The notes under the pieces: model-generated
What the model was told of the DNA's origin: nothing
What the model saw: only the letters and a program-made list of their open reading frames with translations
Database searches by the model: none
Shown: positions 17,082 to 25,405 of the stretch, piece after piece
Position numbering within the stretch: position 1 is the first letter of the stretch
How the letters are laid out: every line of letters starts with the position of its first letter
Source of the DNA: JAENVU01 sp963801105
Lineage (GTDB): Bacteria > Actinomycetota > Acidimicrobiia > IMCC26256 > JAENVU01
Length of the DNA stretch: 64,000 bases
Direction: 5' to 3'
Assembly (NCBI GenBank): GCA_963801105.1
Contig: CAWDDH010000003.1
Span: 124,001-188,000 of the forward strand
Program-made: the position numbers and the translations under genes

Positions 17082-18338
17082 ATGAGCAAGCACATCGTGA
17101 TCCTGGGCGGTGGGACCGGGGGAACGCTCACCGCCAACCGCCTGCGCAAGGCGCTGCCCGAAGCGGAGGCGTCGATCACCGTCGTCGACACCGACGGCCG
17201 CCACGTGTACCAGCCGGGCCTGCTGTTCGTGCCCTTCGGCCTGGCCGAGCCCGATGACATCGTCCGCCCGCGCGAGCGTCAGCTCCACCGCGGGATCCAC
17301 TACCACCAGAGCGGCGTCGAGCGCGTCGACCTGGAGACGGACCAGGTGCACCTCGCCGACGGCGGCGTCCTCGCGTACGACGTGCTCGTCGTCGCGACCG
17401 GCTCGCGCCTCGTCCCCGAGGAGACCGAGGGTCTGACCGGTCCGGGGTGGATGGAGAAGGTGTTCACGTTCTACGACCTCCCGGGCTCGACCGCCCTCGC
17501 CGAGAAGCTCGCGAGCTTCGAAGGCGGACGGCTGGTCGTGAACGTCATCGACATGCCGATCAAGTGCCCGGTCGCGCCGCTCGAGTTCTGCTTCCTGGCC
17601 GACTGGCACTTCCACGAGCGTGGGATCCGCGACAAGGTCTCGATCACGTACGTGACCCCGCTCGATGGAGCGTTCACGACGCCGACCGCGGCCAAGGAGC
17701 TCGGCGGAATGCTCGCCGAACGCAACATCGACCTCGTCACGGAGTTCAACACCGGAGAGGTCGACGGTGAGGGGGGCCGGCTCATCAGCTACGACGAGCG
17801 CGAGGTCCCCTTCGATCTCGCCGTGGTGATCCCCGTCCACAGCGGCGCCGCGTACGTCGGTAACTCACCCGACCTCGGCGACGATCTCGACTTCGTCGCC
17901 ACCGACGAGCACACGCTCCAGGCCAAGGCCAAGCCCAACGTCTTCGCGATCGGCGACGCGGCGAACCTCCCCATCTCGAAGGCGGGTTCGGTCACGCACT
18001 TCGAGGGCGAGGCGCTCGTCGAGAACATCCAGCGGTTCCTGCAGAACGAGCCGCTCGACGGCTCGTACGACGGACACTCGAACTGCTTCATCGAGACCGG
18101 CTTCCACAAGGCGATGCTCATCGACTTCAACTACGACCAGGAGCCGGTCGGCGGTCACTTCCCGACGAGCGTCGGGGTCCCGCTGCTCAAGGAATCCCGA
18201 CTCAACCACCTCGGGAAGCTGATGTTCCAGTGGTTCTACTGGCACGCGCTGCTGCCCGGACGCGACATCCCCGGCATCAGCCCCGACATGCCCCGGGCCG
18301 GCAAGCGGCCGGACGCCGAGGCAACGCACGACGGCTGA
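17082..18338 (+). CDS. Sulfide:quinone oxidoreductase-like flavoprotein
   Basis: The 418-aa FAD-dependent enzyme has the dinucleotide motif ILGGGTGGTLTAN (residues 7-19), VVATGSRL, and FAIGDAANLP near residue 290 for FAD ribityl binding. Cysteines at 162 (MPIKCPVAP), 170 and 335 (YDGHSNCF) occupy positions used by SQR for the sulfur-bridged redox site. Membrane association would come from the amphipathic C-terminus (FQWFYWHALLPG). Predicted reaction: sulfide or persulfide to polysulfide with quinone reduction. It heads a three-gene operon with TusE-like and DsrE2-like proteins, which supports a sulfur role over an NADH dehydrogenase II role. GAAGGGAGA precedes the start. Confidence 0.85.
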   Translation: MSKHIVILGGGTGGTLTANRLRKALPEAEASITVVDTDGRHVYQPGLLFVPFGLAEPDDIVRPRERQLHRGIHYHQSGVERVDLETDQVHLADGGVLAYDVLVVATGSRLVPEETEGLTGPGWMEKVFTFYDLPGSTALAEKLASFEGGRLVVNVIDMPIKCPVAPLEFCFLADWHFHERGIRDKVSITYVTPLDGAFTTPTAAKELGGMLAERNIDLVTEFNTGEVDGEGGRLISYDEREVPFDLAVVIPVHSGAAYVGNSPDLGDDLDFVATDEHTLQAKAKPNVFAIGDAANLPISKAGSVTHFEGEALVENIQRFLQNEPLDGSYDGHSNCFIETGFHKAMLIDFNYDQEPVGGHFPTSVGVPLLKESRLNHLGKLMFQWFYWHALLPGRDIPGISPDMPRAGKRPDAEATHDG

Positions 18339-18366
18339 ACCGACCTTCAGCAGAAAGGAACCGATC

Positions 18367-18684
18367 ATGACCACCGCAACCATCGCCGGCGTCGACGTCG
18401 ACGTGAACGACGAGGGGTTCTTCGAGCGCCCCGAGCAGTGGAACGAGGAGATGGCCGCCGCGATCGCCCGCGACGCGGGGATCGACGAGCTGACCGACCG
18501 CCACTGGGACGTCATCCGCTACATGCGCAAGGAGTACTTCGAGAAGGGCACCGGACCCACGGTCCGCGCCCTCGGCAAGAGCTCGGGCGTCTCGGTGAAG
18601 GAGCTCTACCAGCTCTTCCCGAAGGGACCCGCGAAGCTCGCCGCCAAGATCGCCGGCATCCCCAAGCCCCGCGGCTGCATCTGA
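18367..18684 (+). CDS. TusE/DsrC-family sulfur carrier protein
   Basis: The 105-aa product follows the DsrC/TusE fold: FFERPEQWNEEMAAAIARDAGI, then HWDVIRYMRKEYFEKGTGPT, LYQLFPKGPAK, and the flexible C-terminal arm GIPKPRGCI with its penultimate Cys (C104). The second arm Cys of true DsrC is absent, so it should form persulfides on one Cys like TusE rather than the trisulfide of dissimilatory DsrC. It sits 28 nt after the SQR-like gene, with AGAAAGGAA before the start, and 42 nt before the DsrE2-like gene; no dsrAB is present. Confidence 0.88.
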   Translation: MTTATIAGVDVDVNDEGFFERPEQWNEEMAAAIARDAGIDELTDRHWDVIRYMRKEYFEKGTGPTVRALGKSSGVSVKELYQLFPKGPAKLAAKIAGIPKPRGCI

Positions 18685-18726
18685 CCCCCCACCGACCGGC
18701 CCCGCCGGTTGAAAGGAGCCGTCCCC

Positions 18727-19194
18727 ATGGGCGACACCATCGAAAAGGTCTCGATCGTCGTGTCCCAGGGCTCGCTCGAGGGCATCTACCCGGCGCTGAT
18801 CATGGCGAACGGGGCACGAGCCGAAGGCATCGACGCGAACCTGTTCTTCACGTTCTTCGGACTCGACGCCGTCCACCGCAAGCGCATCGAGCACATCAAG
18901 GTCGCGACCGTCGGGAACCCCGGCATGCACATGGCGACGATGCTCGGCGGCCTGCCCGGGATGTCGGCCATCGCGACGCACATGATGGAGAAGAAGATGT
19001 CCGACCTCGACATCCCGCCGATCCCCGAGTTCCTCGAGATGATCGGCGACACGGGTGCGGGCATGTACGCCTGCAAGGCATCGGTCGACATGTTCGACCT
19101 CTCCAAGGACGACTTCATCGACCAGATCCAGGACATCATCACTGTCGGCGAGTTCTACGAGATCGCCGCCGGCGGTCAGATCATCTTCACCTGA
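18727..19194 (+). CDS. DsrE2-like (DsrE/F/H family) sulfurtransferase
   Basis: The 155-aa protein has the DsrE-type alpha/beta fold: IVVSQGSLEGIYPALIMANGA at the N-terminus, LFFTFFGLDAV, many Met residues in the middle, and the probable persulfide-carrying Cys in GMYACKASVDMF (C116). DsrE2-type proteins pass sulfane sulfur between sulfurtransferases and TusA/TusE carriers. A clean AAAGGAG lies 12 nt before ATG 18727. It is last in the SQR-TusE-DsrE2 operon and converges tightly on the gene ending at 19204. Confidence 0.88.
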   Translation: MGDTIEKVSIVVSQGSLEGIYPALIMANGARAEGIDANLFFTFFGLDAVHRKRIEHIKVATVGNPGMHMATMLGGLPGMSAIATHMMEKKMSDLDIPPIPEFLEMIGDTGAGMYACKASVDMFDLSKDDFIDQIQDIITVGEFYEIAAGGQIIFT

Positions 19195-19203
19195 CCGACG
19201 CCG

Positions 19204-21609
19204 TCACCGCTCCGGGAGCCGCACGTCGACCACCAGCGGGCGGTGGTCCGACGCGACCCGGGCCCGGGTGTCGTCCGGGACCTCGACGCCCAGCACCGTC
19301 CAGCTCGGATCCACGAGCACGTGATCGATCCGTCCGATCGGGAACCGGCCGAACCAGGTCGCACGGGGCCGGTGCCCGTCCAGCCCTGCCTGCGCGTCGT
19401 CCAGCCGCCGGGTGAGGCGGCGCAAGGACGGGAACCACCACAGCGCGTTGAAGTCACCGCAGACGACCACGTCGGTCCGCGCCTCCGGACGGTCGAGCCA
19501 GCCCGGACCGGCGAGCGCCTCCGCCGCCATCCGGCGCTCCCGCGGGTGCAGGCTCCAGTGGGTGTTGACCAGCTGGACCGGGCGCATCCCGCCGTCGCGA
19601 TCCGGGAGGTCCACCTCGACCCAGATGGCTCCCCGCGGCTCGTGGCCGAGCCCGGGAAGCGCCCCGGTCCGCACCGTCCGCATCGGGTGTGGGCTCAGCA
19701 CCGCGTCGCCGAACTCCTCGTCCGCCAGCGTCAGCGTCGGGTGGAACGCCAGCGACATCTCCAGCGCGTCGGCGATCGCGCGGGCCTGGTCGAGGTGGCC
19801 GGTACGGGCGCGCCGGACGTCGAGCTCCTGCAGGGCGACGACGTCGGGCTGATGGCGGGCGATGACCCTGGCGATGCGCTCGGGAGACAGACGGCCGTCG
19901 AGACCGACGCACGAATGGACGTTGTAGGTGAGGATCCGCAGGCCGCGGCCGCCGGCACCCTGCTCCACCGGCCGGCGCTTCCCGTCGAGTGATGCGAGCG
20001 CCGCTCTGCGCAGATCCCGCGGTCGGATCACGTGCTCGCTCGAGGTCACGAAGGGCGTATCGGGCGGCACGAGCGCGAACGCGCTGGTCTCCTCCGGTCC
20101 GGGTCCCGCGTGCGCACCGTGCTCGTGCGGGAAGCTCACCGACCGACCATCGCGGCGCCAGCCCCCGATCACGAGGTCGCCGGCATCGGGATGGCGACAC
20201 AGCTCGAGGAGATCGGCGCCGACCTCCTCCCGGTACGGATGATCGGCTCCGAGCACGGACGCGGACTCGGCCGGCAGCACGTATCGACCGGTCTCGGTGT
20301 GTGCAATCACCTCGTCGCGACGATCGCCGAGGCACAGAACGAGCGGCACCGCCGCGCGCTCGACGAGTGCGCCGGCGAACTCCTCGAGCTCCGCGGCCGC
20401 GAGCGGTGCCGGTAGGTACACGTGCCCGACCGGACCCTGCGCCGTCACCGTCAGCGCACCAGGCGCGTGATGGACCTCGGACACGTCGAGGCCGGGCACG
20501 ATCCGCGCGATGAGTCGCTCGCCGAGCATCCGTGCCCGCTGCTGACCGACACCACCGACCGACGCATCGGTCCACCGGGCACGGTCGGGATCGGCGATAC
20601 CCAGCTCGGCCGCGAGCTCCTGGATCGCGGTCGCGACCGTCCGCCCGTGCCGTTCGACGTAGGAGTCCGTGACCTCCTGGCCGTGGTCGGAGATGATCCA
20701 GACGTCATACTCCCGGCCGCCCGATCGGTGCGCCGCGCCCCACAGGCGTGCGATGGCCCGATCGATGGGGCGCAATGCCTGGAGCGCGAGCCGCGAATCC
20801 GGACCGCGCCGGTGCGCGTTCTCGTCGTAGCCGAGCAGGTTGCCGTGCACCACCGGCAGCCCGCGCGCCAGATCGATCGCCATACCCAGGACGGTGAGCT
20901 CGCGCAGCACCACGCCGACGGCGACTCTCGACAGCAGGAACTTCAGCTCCGACCCCCGGTCCTCGCCGGCGCGGAGCCCCGCCAGGAGGTCTCGTGGCGC
21001 GGCCAGCAGCTCGCCCGCGGCCACCGCGACCACGCGGATCAAGGCCGGCAGATAGCTGGCCGCCACCAGGGGCGTCAGCCACCGCCGGTGCCTGGGCAGC
21101 GCGTCGCCGACGCCGAGCGATGCCATGCAGAAGCGAGCGTCGGCCGCGTCCCCCGAGTACACGTTGGCGAACGAGGCACCGCCCGCGAGCAGCGAACCCG
21201 ACGAGCGTGCTGCGACGCGTTCCTCCACCGTGGTGACGGCCTCGCGCTGGTACATGCGCATCAGCCGCCCGGTCGTGTGGTCCACGAACGTGAAGGCCGG
21301 GACCGCCGTGTCGATGCCGTAGAACAGCTCGGCCTGCACGGCCGGAGTGGTCGAGGGCATACCCGAGTAGCACGGGACCAGCTGGAGCTCGCCGGCACCG
21401 AGCAGCTCGCCGAGGAAGGGCATCCGTCCCGACGCGACCGCGGTACGCAACCGCGATTCCGACAGACCGTCGATCTGCACGATCAACACCCCGGGTGCGG
21501 ACGACGGCACAGCGGGAAGGCCCGCGGCGTCGTGGAGCTCGCCCATCCAACGGCTCCGGCTCAACGCTCGGCGAGCCTGCCGCAGTCCTCGTTCCACGAG
21601 ATCGATCAC
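19204..21609 (-). CDS. Fusion of alkaline-phosphatase-superfamily phosphodiesterase and EEP nuclease/phosphatase
   Basis: The 801-aa product joins two hydrolases. Residues about 38-515 form an alkaline phosphatase/type I phosphodiesterase fold: D47 (VQIDGL), Thr nucleophile candidates at 87/88 (GMPSTTPA), D262/H266 (GYDENAH), D308/H309 (ISDHGQ) and H500 (HGAHAGP). Residues 557-801 form an endonuclease/exonuclease/phosphatase domain: N563 (LTYNVHS), E595 (ALQELD), NTHWSLHP, CGDFNA, IDHVLV and SDHRPLV. No signal peptide is seen. GTG 21609 overlaps the stop of the GH29 gene (GTGA), so translation is coupled. The substrate could be a phosphodiester of nucleotide, lipid or teichoic type. Confidence 0.85.
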   Translation of the reverse strand: MIDLVERGLRQARRALSRSRWMGELHDAAGLPAVPSSAPGVLIVQIDGLSESRLRTAVASGRMPFLGELLGAGELQLVPCYSGMPSTTPAVQAELFYGIDTAVPAFTFVDHTTGRLMRMYQREAVTTVEERVAARSSGSLLAGGASFANVYSGDAADARFCMASLGVGDALPRHRRWLTPLVAASYLPALIRVVAVAAGELLAAPRDLLAGLRAGEDRGSELKFLLSRVAVGVVLRELTVLGMAIDLARGLPVVHGNLLGYDENAHRRGPDSRLALQALRPIDRAIARLWGAAHRSGGREYDVWIISDHGQEVTDSYVERHGRTVATAIQELAAELGIADPDRARWTDASVGGVGQQRARMLGERLIARIVPGLDVSEVHHAPGALTVTAQGPVGHVYLPAPLAAAELEEFAGALVERAAVPLVLCLGDRRDEVIAHTETGRYVLPAESASVLGADHPYREEVGADLLELCRHPDAGDLVIGGWRRDGRSVSFPHEHGAHAGPGPEETSAFALVPPDTPFVTSSEHVIRPRDLRRAALASLDGKRRPVEQGAGGRGLRILTYNVHSCVGLDGRLSPERIARVIARHQPDVVALQELDVRRARTGHLDQARAIADALEMSLAFHPTLTLADEEFGDAVLSPHPMRTVRTGALPGLGHEPRGAIWVEVDLPDRDGGMRPVQLVNTHWSLHPRERRMAAEALAGPGWLDRPEARTDVVVCGDFNALWWFPSLRRLTRRLDDAQAGLDGHRPRATWFGRFPIGRIDHVLVDPSWTVLGVEVPDDTRARVASDHRPLVVDVRLPER

Positions 21610-23081
21610 GTCCGAAAGTGGAGCGGTTGGTCGCGGGCCGCGGCATCGACCCGGCGAAGCGCGACAACGACCGGTTCGGGCGACGGCGCGACGAGCGGAA
21701 GGTCCACCTCGATCCCCGCGGCAACGGCCCGCCAGGCCCGCGGCTCGCCGGTCACGGTGGTGACCCGTGTGGTCGGTGCCGGCCGCACGTCGGGCAGCGT
21801 CACCGGGCCCGTCGCACCGGCGACGAACGCGTAGACCGTGTCGTCACGCGCGGTGTAGCGCAGCCGATGGCCGTCCCCGGTCTCGGTCCCCGGTACGACC
21901 CAGGGTCGGGTGCCGACGATCGCCTCGGAGTGCGCCGGCGCCCATGCCGCCAGCCAGTCGAGCCGCGCCTGCTGCTCGGGCGGGATCTGCGCGTCGGCGC
22001 CGCGCGGGCCCACGTTGAGGAGCAGGTTCCCGCCCTTGGCGATCACGTCGGTGAGCAGCCACAGCAGGGCGTCGTGGTCGAGGAAGTGCTCCGGCCGTGA
22101 GCTCGCGTTGTACCCGAAGCTGCGGTCCATGCCCCGCACGGTCTCCCACGGGTCGGGCGGGACGCCGGCGAACGTCAGGTACTCGGGCGTGCGGACGTCG
22201 AAGTACGGCGGCTTCGGCGGAAGCAACCCCGTGTCGCGCCGGGCTTGCCGGCGGGAGCCGGCATCGATCAGGTGGGCACCGACCCGGGTGCGCGCCGCGG
22301 CCAGGACCGGGTGCCACGGGATCCACCGGTCGTTGACCACACCGTCGGGCACCTGCTCGTAGTACTCCGCGAAGAGCGGCCACAGCCGGGCGGCGGGCGC
22401 GGGCCACGCGACGTCGTTCCACAGCACGCTCGGGCGGTACCGGGCGATGAGCTCGCGCACCTGCGCCTCGGCGTAGGCCGGGTAGTCGCCCCGCGGGATG
22501 GAGGCGAGCACCCCGGCCATCGACCCCATGGGACGCGCCTCGAAGCTCCAGTCGAGGCCGCCGCAGTAGTAGACGCCGAATCGCAACCCGACCGCACGCA
22601 CGGCTTCGGCCAGCTCGCCGACGACATCGCGCGTGGAGTGCCAACGGTCGCGGTGCGGGTGCGCGACGCCCGTGGGCCAGAGGCAGTACCCGTCGGCGTG
22701 CTTCGCGACGAGCACCACCCACCGCGCGCCCGTCGCGGCGAAGCGCGCCGCCCAGTCGTGCGGATCCCACGCTTCGAGCCCGGCCTCCCAGTCGCGGGCG
22801 AACTCGGTGTAGGGCCGGTCGCCATACACCTCGCGGTGATGGCGCGAGACCGCGCTGTCGGGGAACCGCAGGGAGTTCTCGTACCACTCGGTGTACGGCG
22901 AGGCCGCGAGCGCGTCCGGCGCGTCGGACCGGAGGAGATCGCCGATCTCGGCGTCGACCGGTGCGAAGCCGGGGACCGATGCCGGCGTCCAGTGCACGAA
23001 GATCCCGAGCTTGGCGTCGGGCCACCACGCCGGCACCGAGCGCCGGCGCAACGACCTGAGCTGCTGCGAGGTGCTTCCCAT
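21606..23081 (-). CDS. GH29 alpha-L-fucosidase, copy 1
   Basis: The 491-aa protein begins with the GH29 core: WWPDAKLGIFVHWTPASVPG, SPYTEWYENSLRF, VVLVAKHADGYCLWP. It contains the nucleophile motif SVLWND with D223 and GGNLLLNVGPRGADAQIP at the end of the catalytic barrel. A C-terminal beta domain follows from about residue 410. No signal peptide is visible, suggesting cytosolic action on imported fucosides. Its start lies 4 nt after the stop of the SNase gene and its stop overlaps the next start, so it sits within an operon. A paralogue lies at 61709-63172. ATG 23081 is fixed by alignment with that copy. Confidence 0.92.
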   Translation of the reverse strand: MGSTSQQLRSLRRRSVPAWWPDAKLGIFVHWTPASVPGFAPVDAEIGDLLRSDAPDALAASPYTEWYENSLRFPDSAVSRHHREVYGDRPYTEFARDWEAGLEAWDPHDWAARFAATGARWVVLVAKHADGYCLWPTGVAHPHRDRWHSTRDVVGELAEAVRAVGLRFGVYYCGGLDWSFEARPMGSMAGVLASIPRGDYPAYAEAQVRELIARYRPSVLWNDVAWPAPAARLWPLFAEYYEQVPDGVVNDRWIPWHPVLAAARTRVGAHLIDAGSRRQARRDTGLLPPKPPYFDVRTPEYLTFAGVPPDPWETVRGMDRSFGYNASSRPEHFLDHDALLWLLTDVIAKGGNLLLNVGPRGADAQIPPEQQARLDWLAAWAPAHSEAIVGTRPWVVPGTETGDGHRLRYTARDDTVYAFVAGATGPVTLPDVRPAPTTRVTTVTGEPRAWRAVAAGIEVDLPLVAPSPEPVVVALRRVDAAARDQPLHFRT

Positions 23082-23085
23082 CAGG

Positions 23086-23925
23086 TCAACTCTCGCACCC
23101 GACGCCGTCGTGGTCGCTGTCGAATCGGTGGGGATCCGCCCCGACCACGGCGAATCGGCGGTACGGCACGTCGGCACAGTCGAGGTCCGGTGGCGGCGAC
23201 GGGATGCACACGCCCGGGTACGACGGGTCACAGCTCGACGGCGCGGCCGGCGCCGTCGAGCCGCCGGAGCCCGGTGCGGCCGGCTGGGTCGTGTCGCCCG
23301 CGCAGGTGGCGGGCGACCACAGCCCCCGCGACTCCTGGCGCGCGGACCGCTCCGCGGCCCGGAACTCGGCCTGGTACCGGTACGGCACCGAGTAGGTGTA
23401 CTCGTGGGCATAGCCCTGGGCGATCATCACCTGGTTGAACAGGCGGCCGTCGGGCATCCAGACGTAGGCGAGCGTGCGGCCGTAGCGATCGAGCCGACCC
23501 TGACTCGCGTCGTACTCGAGCGAGACGCTCGTGCCGTCGAGGAGCTGATGCGCCCGGAGCGACGCCTCCCGTCCGAAGCACTCGACCACCCGGCGCGGGT
23601 CCACGGTCTCGGGAGTGTCCATGCCGATCAGCCGGAGCGTGACGCCTGAGGCGACGTGAATCGTGTCGCCGTCGACCACGCGCGTCACGGCGAGCGGTCC
23701 GTCGATCCCGGGCGGCGGGTGGAGCGCGCCGATGGTCGTGGTCGGCACAGGGATCGAGGTGGTCGTGGTCGGCGCGGTCGGCGCGGAGGTCGTCGTGGAG
23801 CGCGGTGCGCGCCGCCGGGTGGTCGGTGGCGGCGCCGTCGCGGTCGACGAGGACCGGCACCCGACCGCGAACGGGGCGGCGAGCACGGCGACCAGCGCGA
23901 CGGATCGCCATCTGAGGACACCCAC
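23086..23925 (-). CDS. Secreted thermonuclease-like (SNase) lipoprotein with excalibur domain
   Basis: The 279-aa product has a signal peptide with lipobox FAVGC, then a Thr/Pro-rich linker to about residue 70. A staphylococcal nuclease domain follows at about 75-205: VVDGDTIHV, RLIGMDTPE with the catalytic Arg and Glu, and DRYGRTLAYVW with the second Arg. The C-terminal Cys-bearing excalibur module has DCADVPYRRFAVVGADPHRFDSDHDGVGCES-type spacing, a calcium-binding DxDxDG loop. It should cleave nucleic acids outside the cell. The start is GTG after GAGGGGG. It is followed by GH29 and the PDE-EEP fusion in one operon. Confidence 0.9.
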   Translation of the reverse strand: MGVLRWRSVALVAVLAAPFAVGCRSSSTATAPPPTTRRRAPRSTTTSAPTAPTTTTSIPVPTTTIGALHPPPGIDGPLAVTRVVDGDTIHVASGVTLRLIGMDTPETVDPRRVVECFGREASLRAHQLLDGTSVSLEYDASQGRLDRYGRTLAYVWMPDGRLFNQVMIAQGYAHEYTYSVPYRYQAEFRAAERSARQESRGLWSPATCAGDTTQPAAPGSGGSTAPAAPSSCDPSYPGVCIPSPPPDLDCADVPYRRFAVVGADPHRFDSDHDGVGCES

Positions 23926-23973
23926 CCCCTCAGGATCGCCCGGCCGCGACCTCCGGACGCGGACCCCGCGCGG

Positions 23974-24534
23974 TCAGCTCGACCGGCGGGCCACCGGGGC
24001 ACGAGCCGCGCGGCGGGGCGACCAGATCCGGACCAACGTCATCATCAGCACGAGCCCGGCGCTCGCCAGGCACGCCCACTGGAACAGCGCGTTGTGCCGG
24101 TCGGTCCCCGCAGTGAGCCCGTGCACGGTCGCGACGGCATAGAGCACGAAGCTCGTGAGGTGCACGGCGTGCCACGTGCGGCGGGACAGCTTGCGCATCG
24201 CGAGCGAGGTGATCTCGATCGCGAGCAGCAGGTACAGCCCGATGATGCCGAGAGCCACGGCCGCAGGCTTGTACGCGGAGACGAACGGCACGAAGAGGTC
24301 CGCAACGCCGTACCCGATGAAGGGGTCGAGCGCGAGGGCGACGACGTGCACGGCGACGAAGGCCACCGAGAGTCCACCGACGAAGCGGTGGACGTCCAGG
24401 ACCCAGTTCGGTGCCGGCTTGCGCACCAACCGGGTGGACAGCTGCAGCCCGCCGACGACGGCGAGCGTGAGCAGTGCCCACCCGACGATGCCCGCGGCCC
24501 TCGCGGTGTACCACCAGGCGTGGGAGTGCACCAT
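23974..24534 (-). CDS. Ferric-reductase-like transmembrane (heme b) protein
   Basis: The 186-aa integral membrane protein has about five hydrophobic helices and paired histidines suitable for heme b: LDVHRFVGG and FVAVHVV on one side, RRTWHAVHLTSF and VATVHGLTAGTD on the other. This is the ferric-reductase-like/cytochrome b561-type core. Such proteins pass electrons across the membrane to iron, flavinylated proteins or thiols. The neighbouring ApbE flavin transferase and two-component genes strengthen a flavin-linked role. TAGGGT (24543-24538) is 6 nt before the second codon GTG, so the real leaderless start may be 24531. Confidence 0.82.
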   Translation of the reverse strand: MVHSHAWWYTARAAGIVGWALLTLAVVGGLQLSTRLVRKPAPNWVLDVHRFVGGLSVAFVAVHVVALALDPFIGYGVADLFVPFVSAYKPAAVALGIIGLYLLLAIEITSLAMRKLSRRTWHAVHLTSFVLYAVATVHGLTAGTDRHNALFQWACLASAGLVLMMTLVRIWSPRRAARAPVARRSS

Positions 24535-24557
24535 CGGACCCTACGACGACCCGCGGC

Positions 24558-24992
24558 TCAGCTGCCGCGGGTCGTGGTGTGGACCACCGGCGCGGCCCTC
24601 GGCGCAGGCGTCGCGCCGGAGGCCGCCGATGCGACCGGCGTCGCGGCCGTCGGTGTGGCAATGGTGGATGCCGGTGCGGTCGCCGGAGCCGGGGCGGCCA
24701 CGGCCGCCGTCGTGGTGGCGACGTTCGCGGCCGCCACCGTCCCGGCGATGCCGAAGAAGGACGCGACGCTCAGGCCCCCGAGCAGCCAGCGGGTGGCCGC
24801 CGCCGGGTGGGAACGGCGGCGACCGCCACGGGCCGGGGGTCCGGTCCGGCCCGGGGCCCGCGGGGCGACGCCGGGGGCGGCGGTGTCGTCACCCGTCCGG
24901 GGCCGAGCGGGGTCGGGCGAGCGGCCGGAAGCCGCGCGCCGGGCCTGGAGGCGGGCGATGCGCTCCGCCGGGTCTGTGGTGTCGTCATTCAT
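24558..24992 (-). CDS. Single-pass membrane protein with Ala/Thr/Pro-rich tail
   Basis: The 144-aa protein has a charged cytoplasmic head (MNDDTTDPAERIARLQARR), an Arg/Pro/Gly stretch, and one transmembrane helix around residues 69-90 (WLLGGLSVASFFGIAGTVAA). A low-complexity Ala/Thr/Pro tail follows. The tail contains ASGATPAP, which resembles the SGAT core flavinylated by ApbE but lacks the surrounding FMN-binding domain. It overlaps the upstream gene by 8 nt and precedes the ferric-reductase-like gene by 23 nt, so it is part of that redox operon. The function is unknown. Confidence 0.65.
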   Translation of the reverse strand: MNDDTTDPAERIARLQARRAASGRSPDPARPRTGDDTAAPGVAPRAPGRTGPPARGGRRRSHPAAATRWLLGGLSVASFFGIAGTVAAANVATTTAAVAAPAPATAPASTIATPTAATPVASAASGATPAPRAAPVVHTTTRGS

Positions 24993-25257
24993 CGGAGTGC
25001 CGTCCCTCGCCTCGGGCGGCCGCGGCGGTCAGCGCGGTCGCGTTCGTGCCCTCGTGCTCGTGCTCGCCCGCCGTCACGACCCGCGGTGGCGTCGTGGTCG
25101 ACGCCCCGGCCGGTGCGCTCACCGCGCTCGGTGCGGGGCTGGACGCCGGCGGCGCCGAGAACCCGAGGGCGCCGACGTTGGCCGCGACCGCGACGGTCGC
25201 CGAGACGAGCGCCATCGAGATCGCACTGGCGGCGGCAACGACGGTTCTGCGTTCCAT
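24985..25257 (-). CDS. Small secreted protein, first gene of redox operon
   Basis: The 90-aa protein has a signal peptide or membrane anchor (MERRTVVAAASAISMALVSATVAVAANVG) and a Pro/Ser/Thr-rich remainder ending in a charged GEHEHEG...GEGRHSDE tail whose histidines and acids could bind metal. There is no known domain. GAGGAG precedes the start. It is divergent from the response regulator gene, and the intergenic region carries the three GTGAAG boxes. Its stop overlaps the next start by 8 nt. Confidence 0.65.
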   Translation of the reverse strand: MERRTVVAAASAISMALVSATVAVAANVGALGFSAPPASSPAPSAVSAPAGASTTTPPRVVTAGEHEHEGTNATALTAAAARGEGRHSDE

Positions 25258-25322
25258 GTTCGCTCCTCATCCTCGTCCTCGACCGGGTCGGCCGGAGGCG
25301 TCGACACGATCCAACCGGACGG

Positions 25323-25365
25323 CCGTGAAGCCGTGAGCGGCGCGTCCGTGAAGTGTCCGTGAAGG
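25323..25365 (+). promoter_or_regulatory. Three-box GTGAAG array upstream of response regulator
   Basis: CCGTGAAG occurs at 25323, 25346 and 25357; the last two lie in a tandem 11-bp repeat GTCCGTGAAGT/GTCCGTGAAGG, the geometry bound by OmpR/PhoB-type regulators. Spacing is 23 then 11 bp. The same array in reverse complement lies before ApbE (27206-27245). Likely binding site of the regulator encoded at 25406. Confidence 0.6.
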
Positions 25366-25392
25366 AGGGGACGGCACCGGGAGGGCGCGGCC

Positions 25393-25398
25393 TACCCT
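25393..25398 (+). promoter_or_regulatory. -10 element TACCCT of response regulator gene
   Basis: TACCCT ends 7 nt before ATG 25406, suggesting a leaderless transcript. The GTGAAG boxes end about 29 nt upstream of it, a position suited to activation. Confidence 0.5.
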
Positions 25399-25405
25399 GA
25401 CCGCC

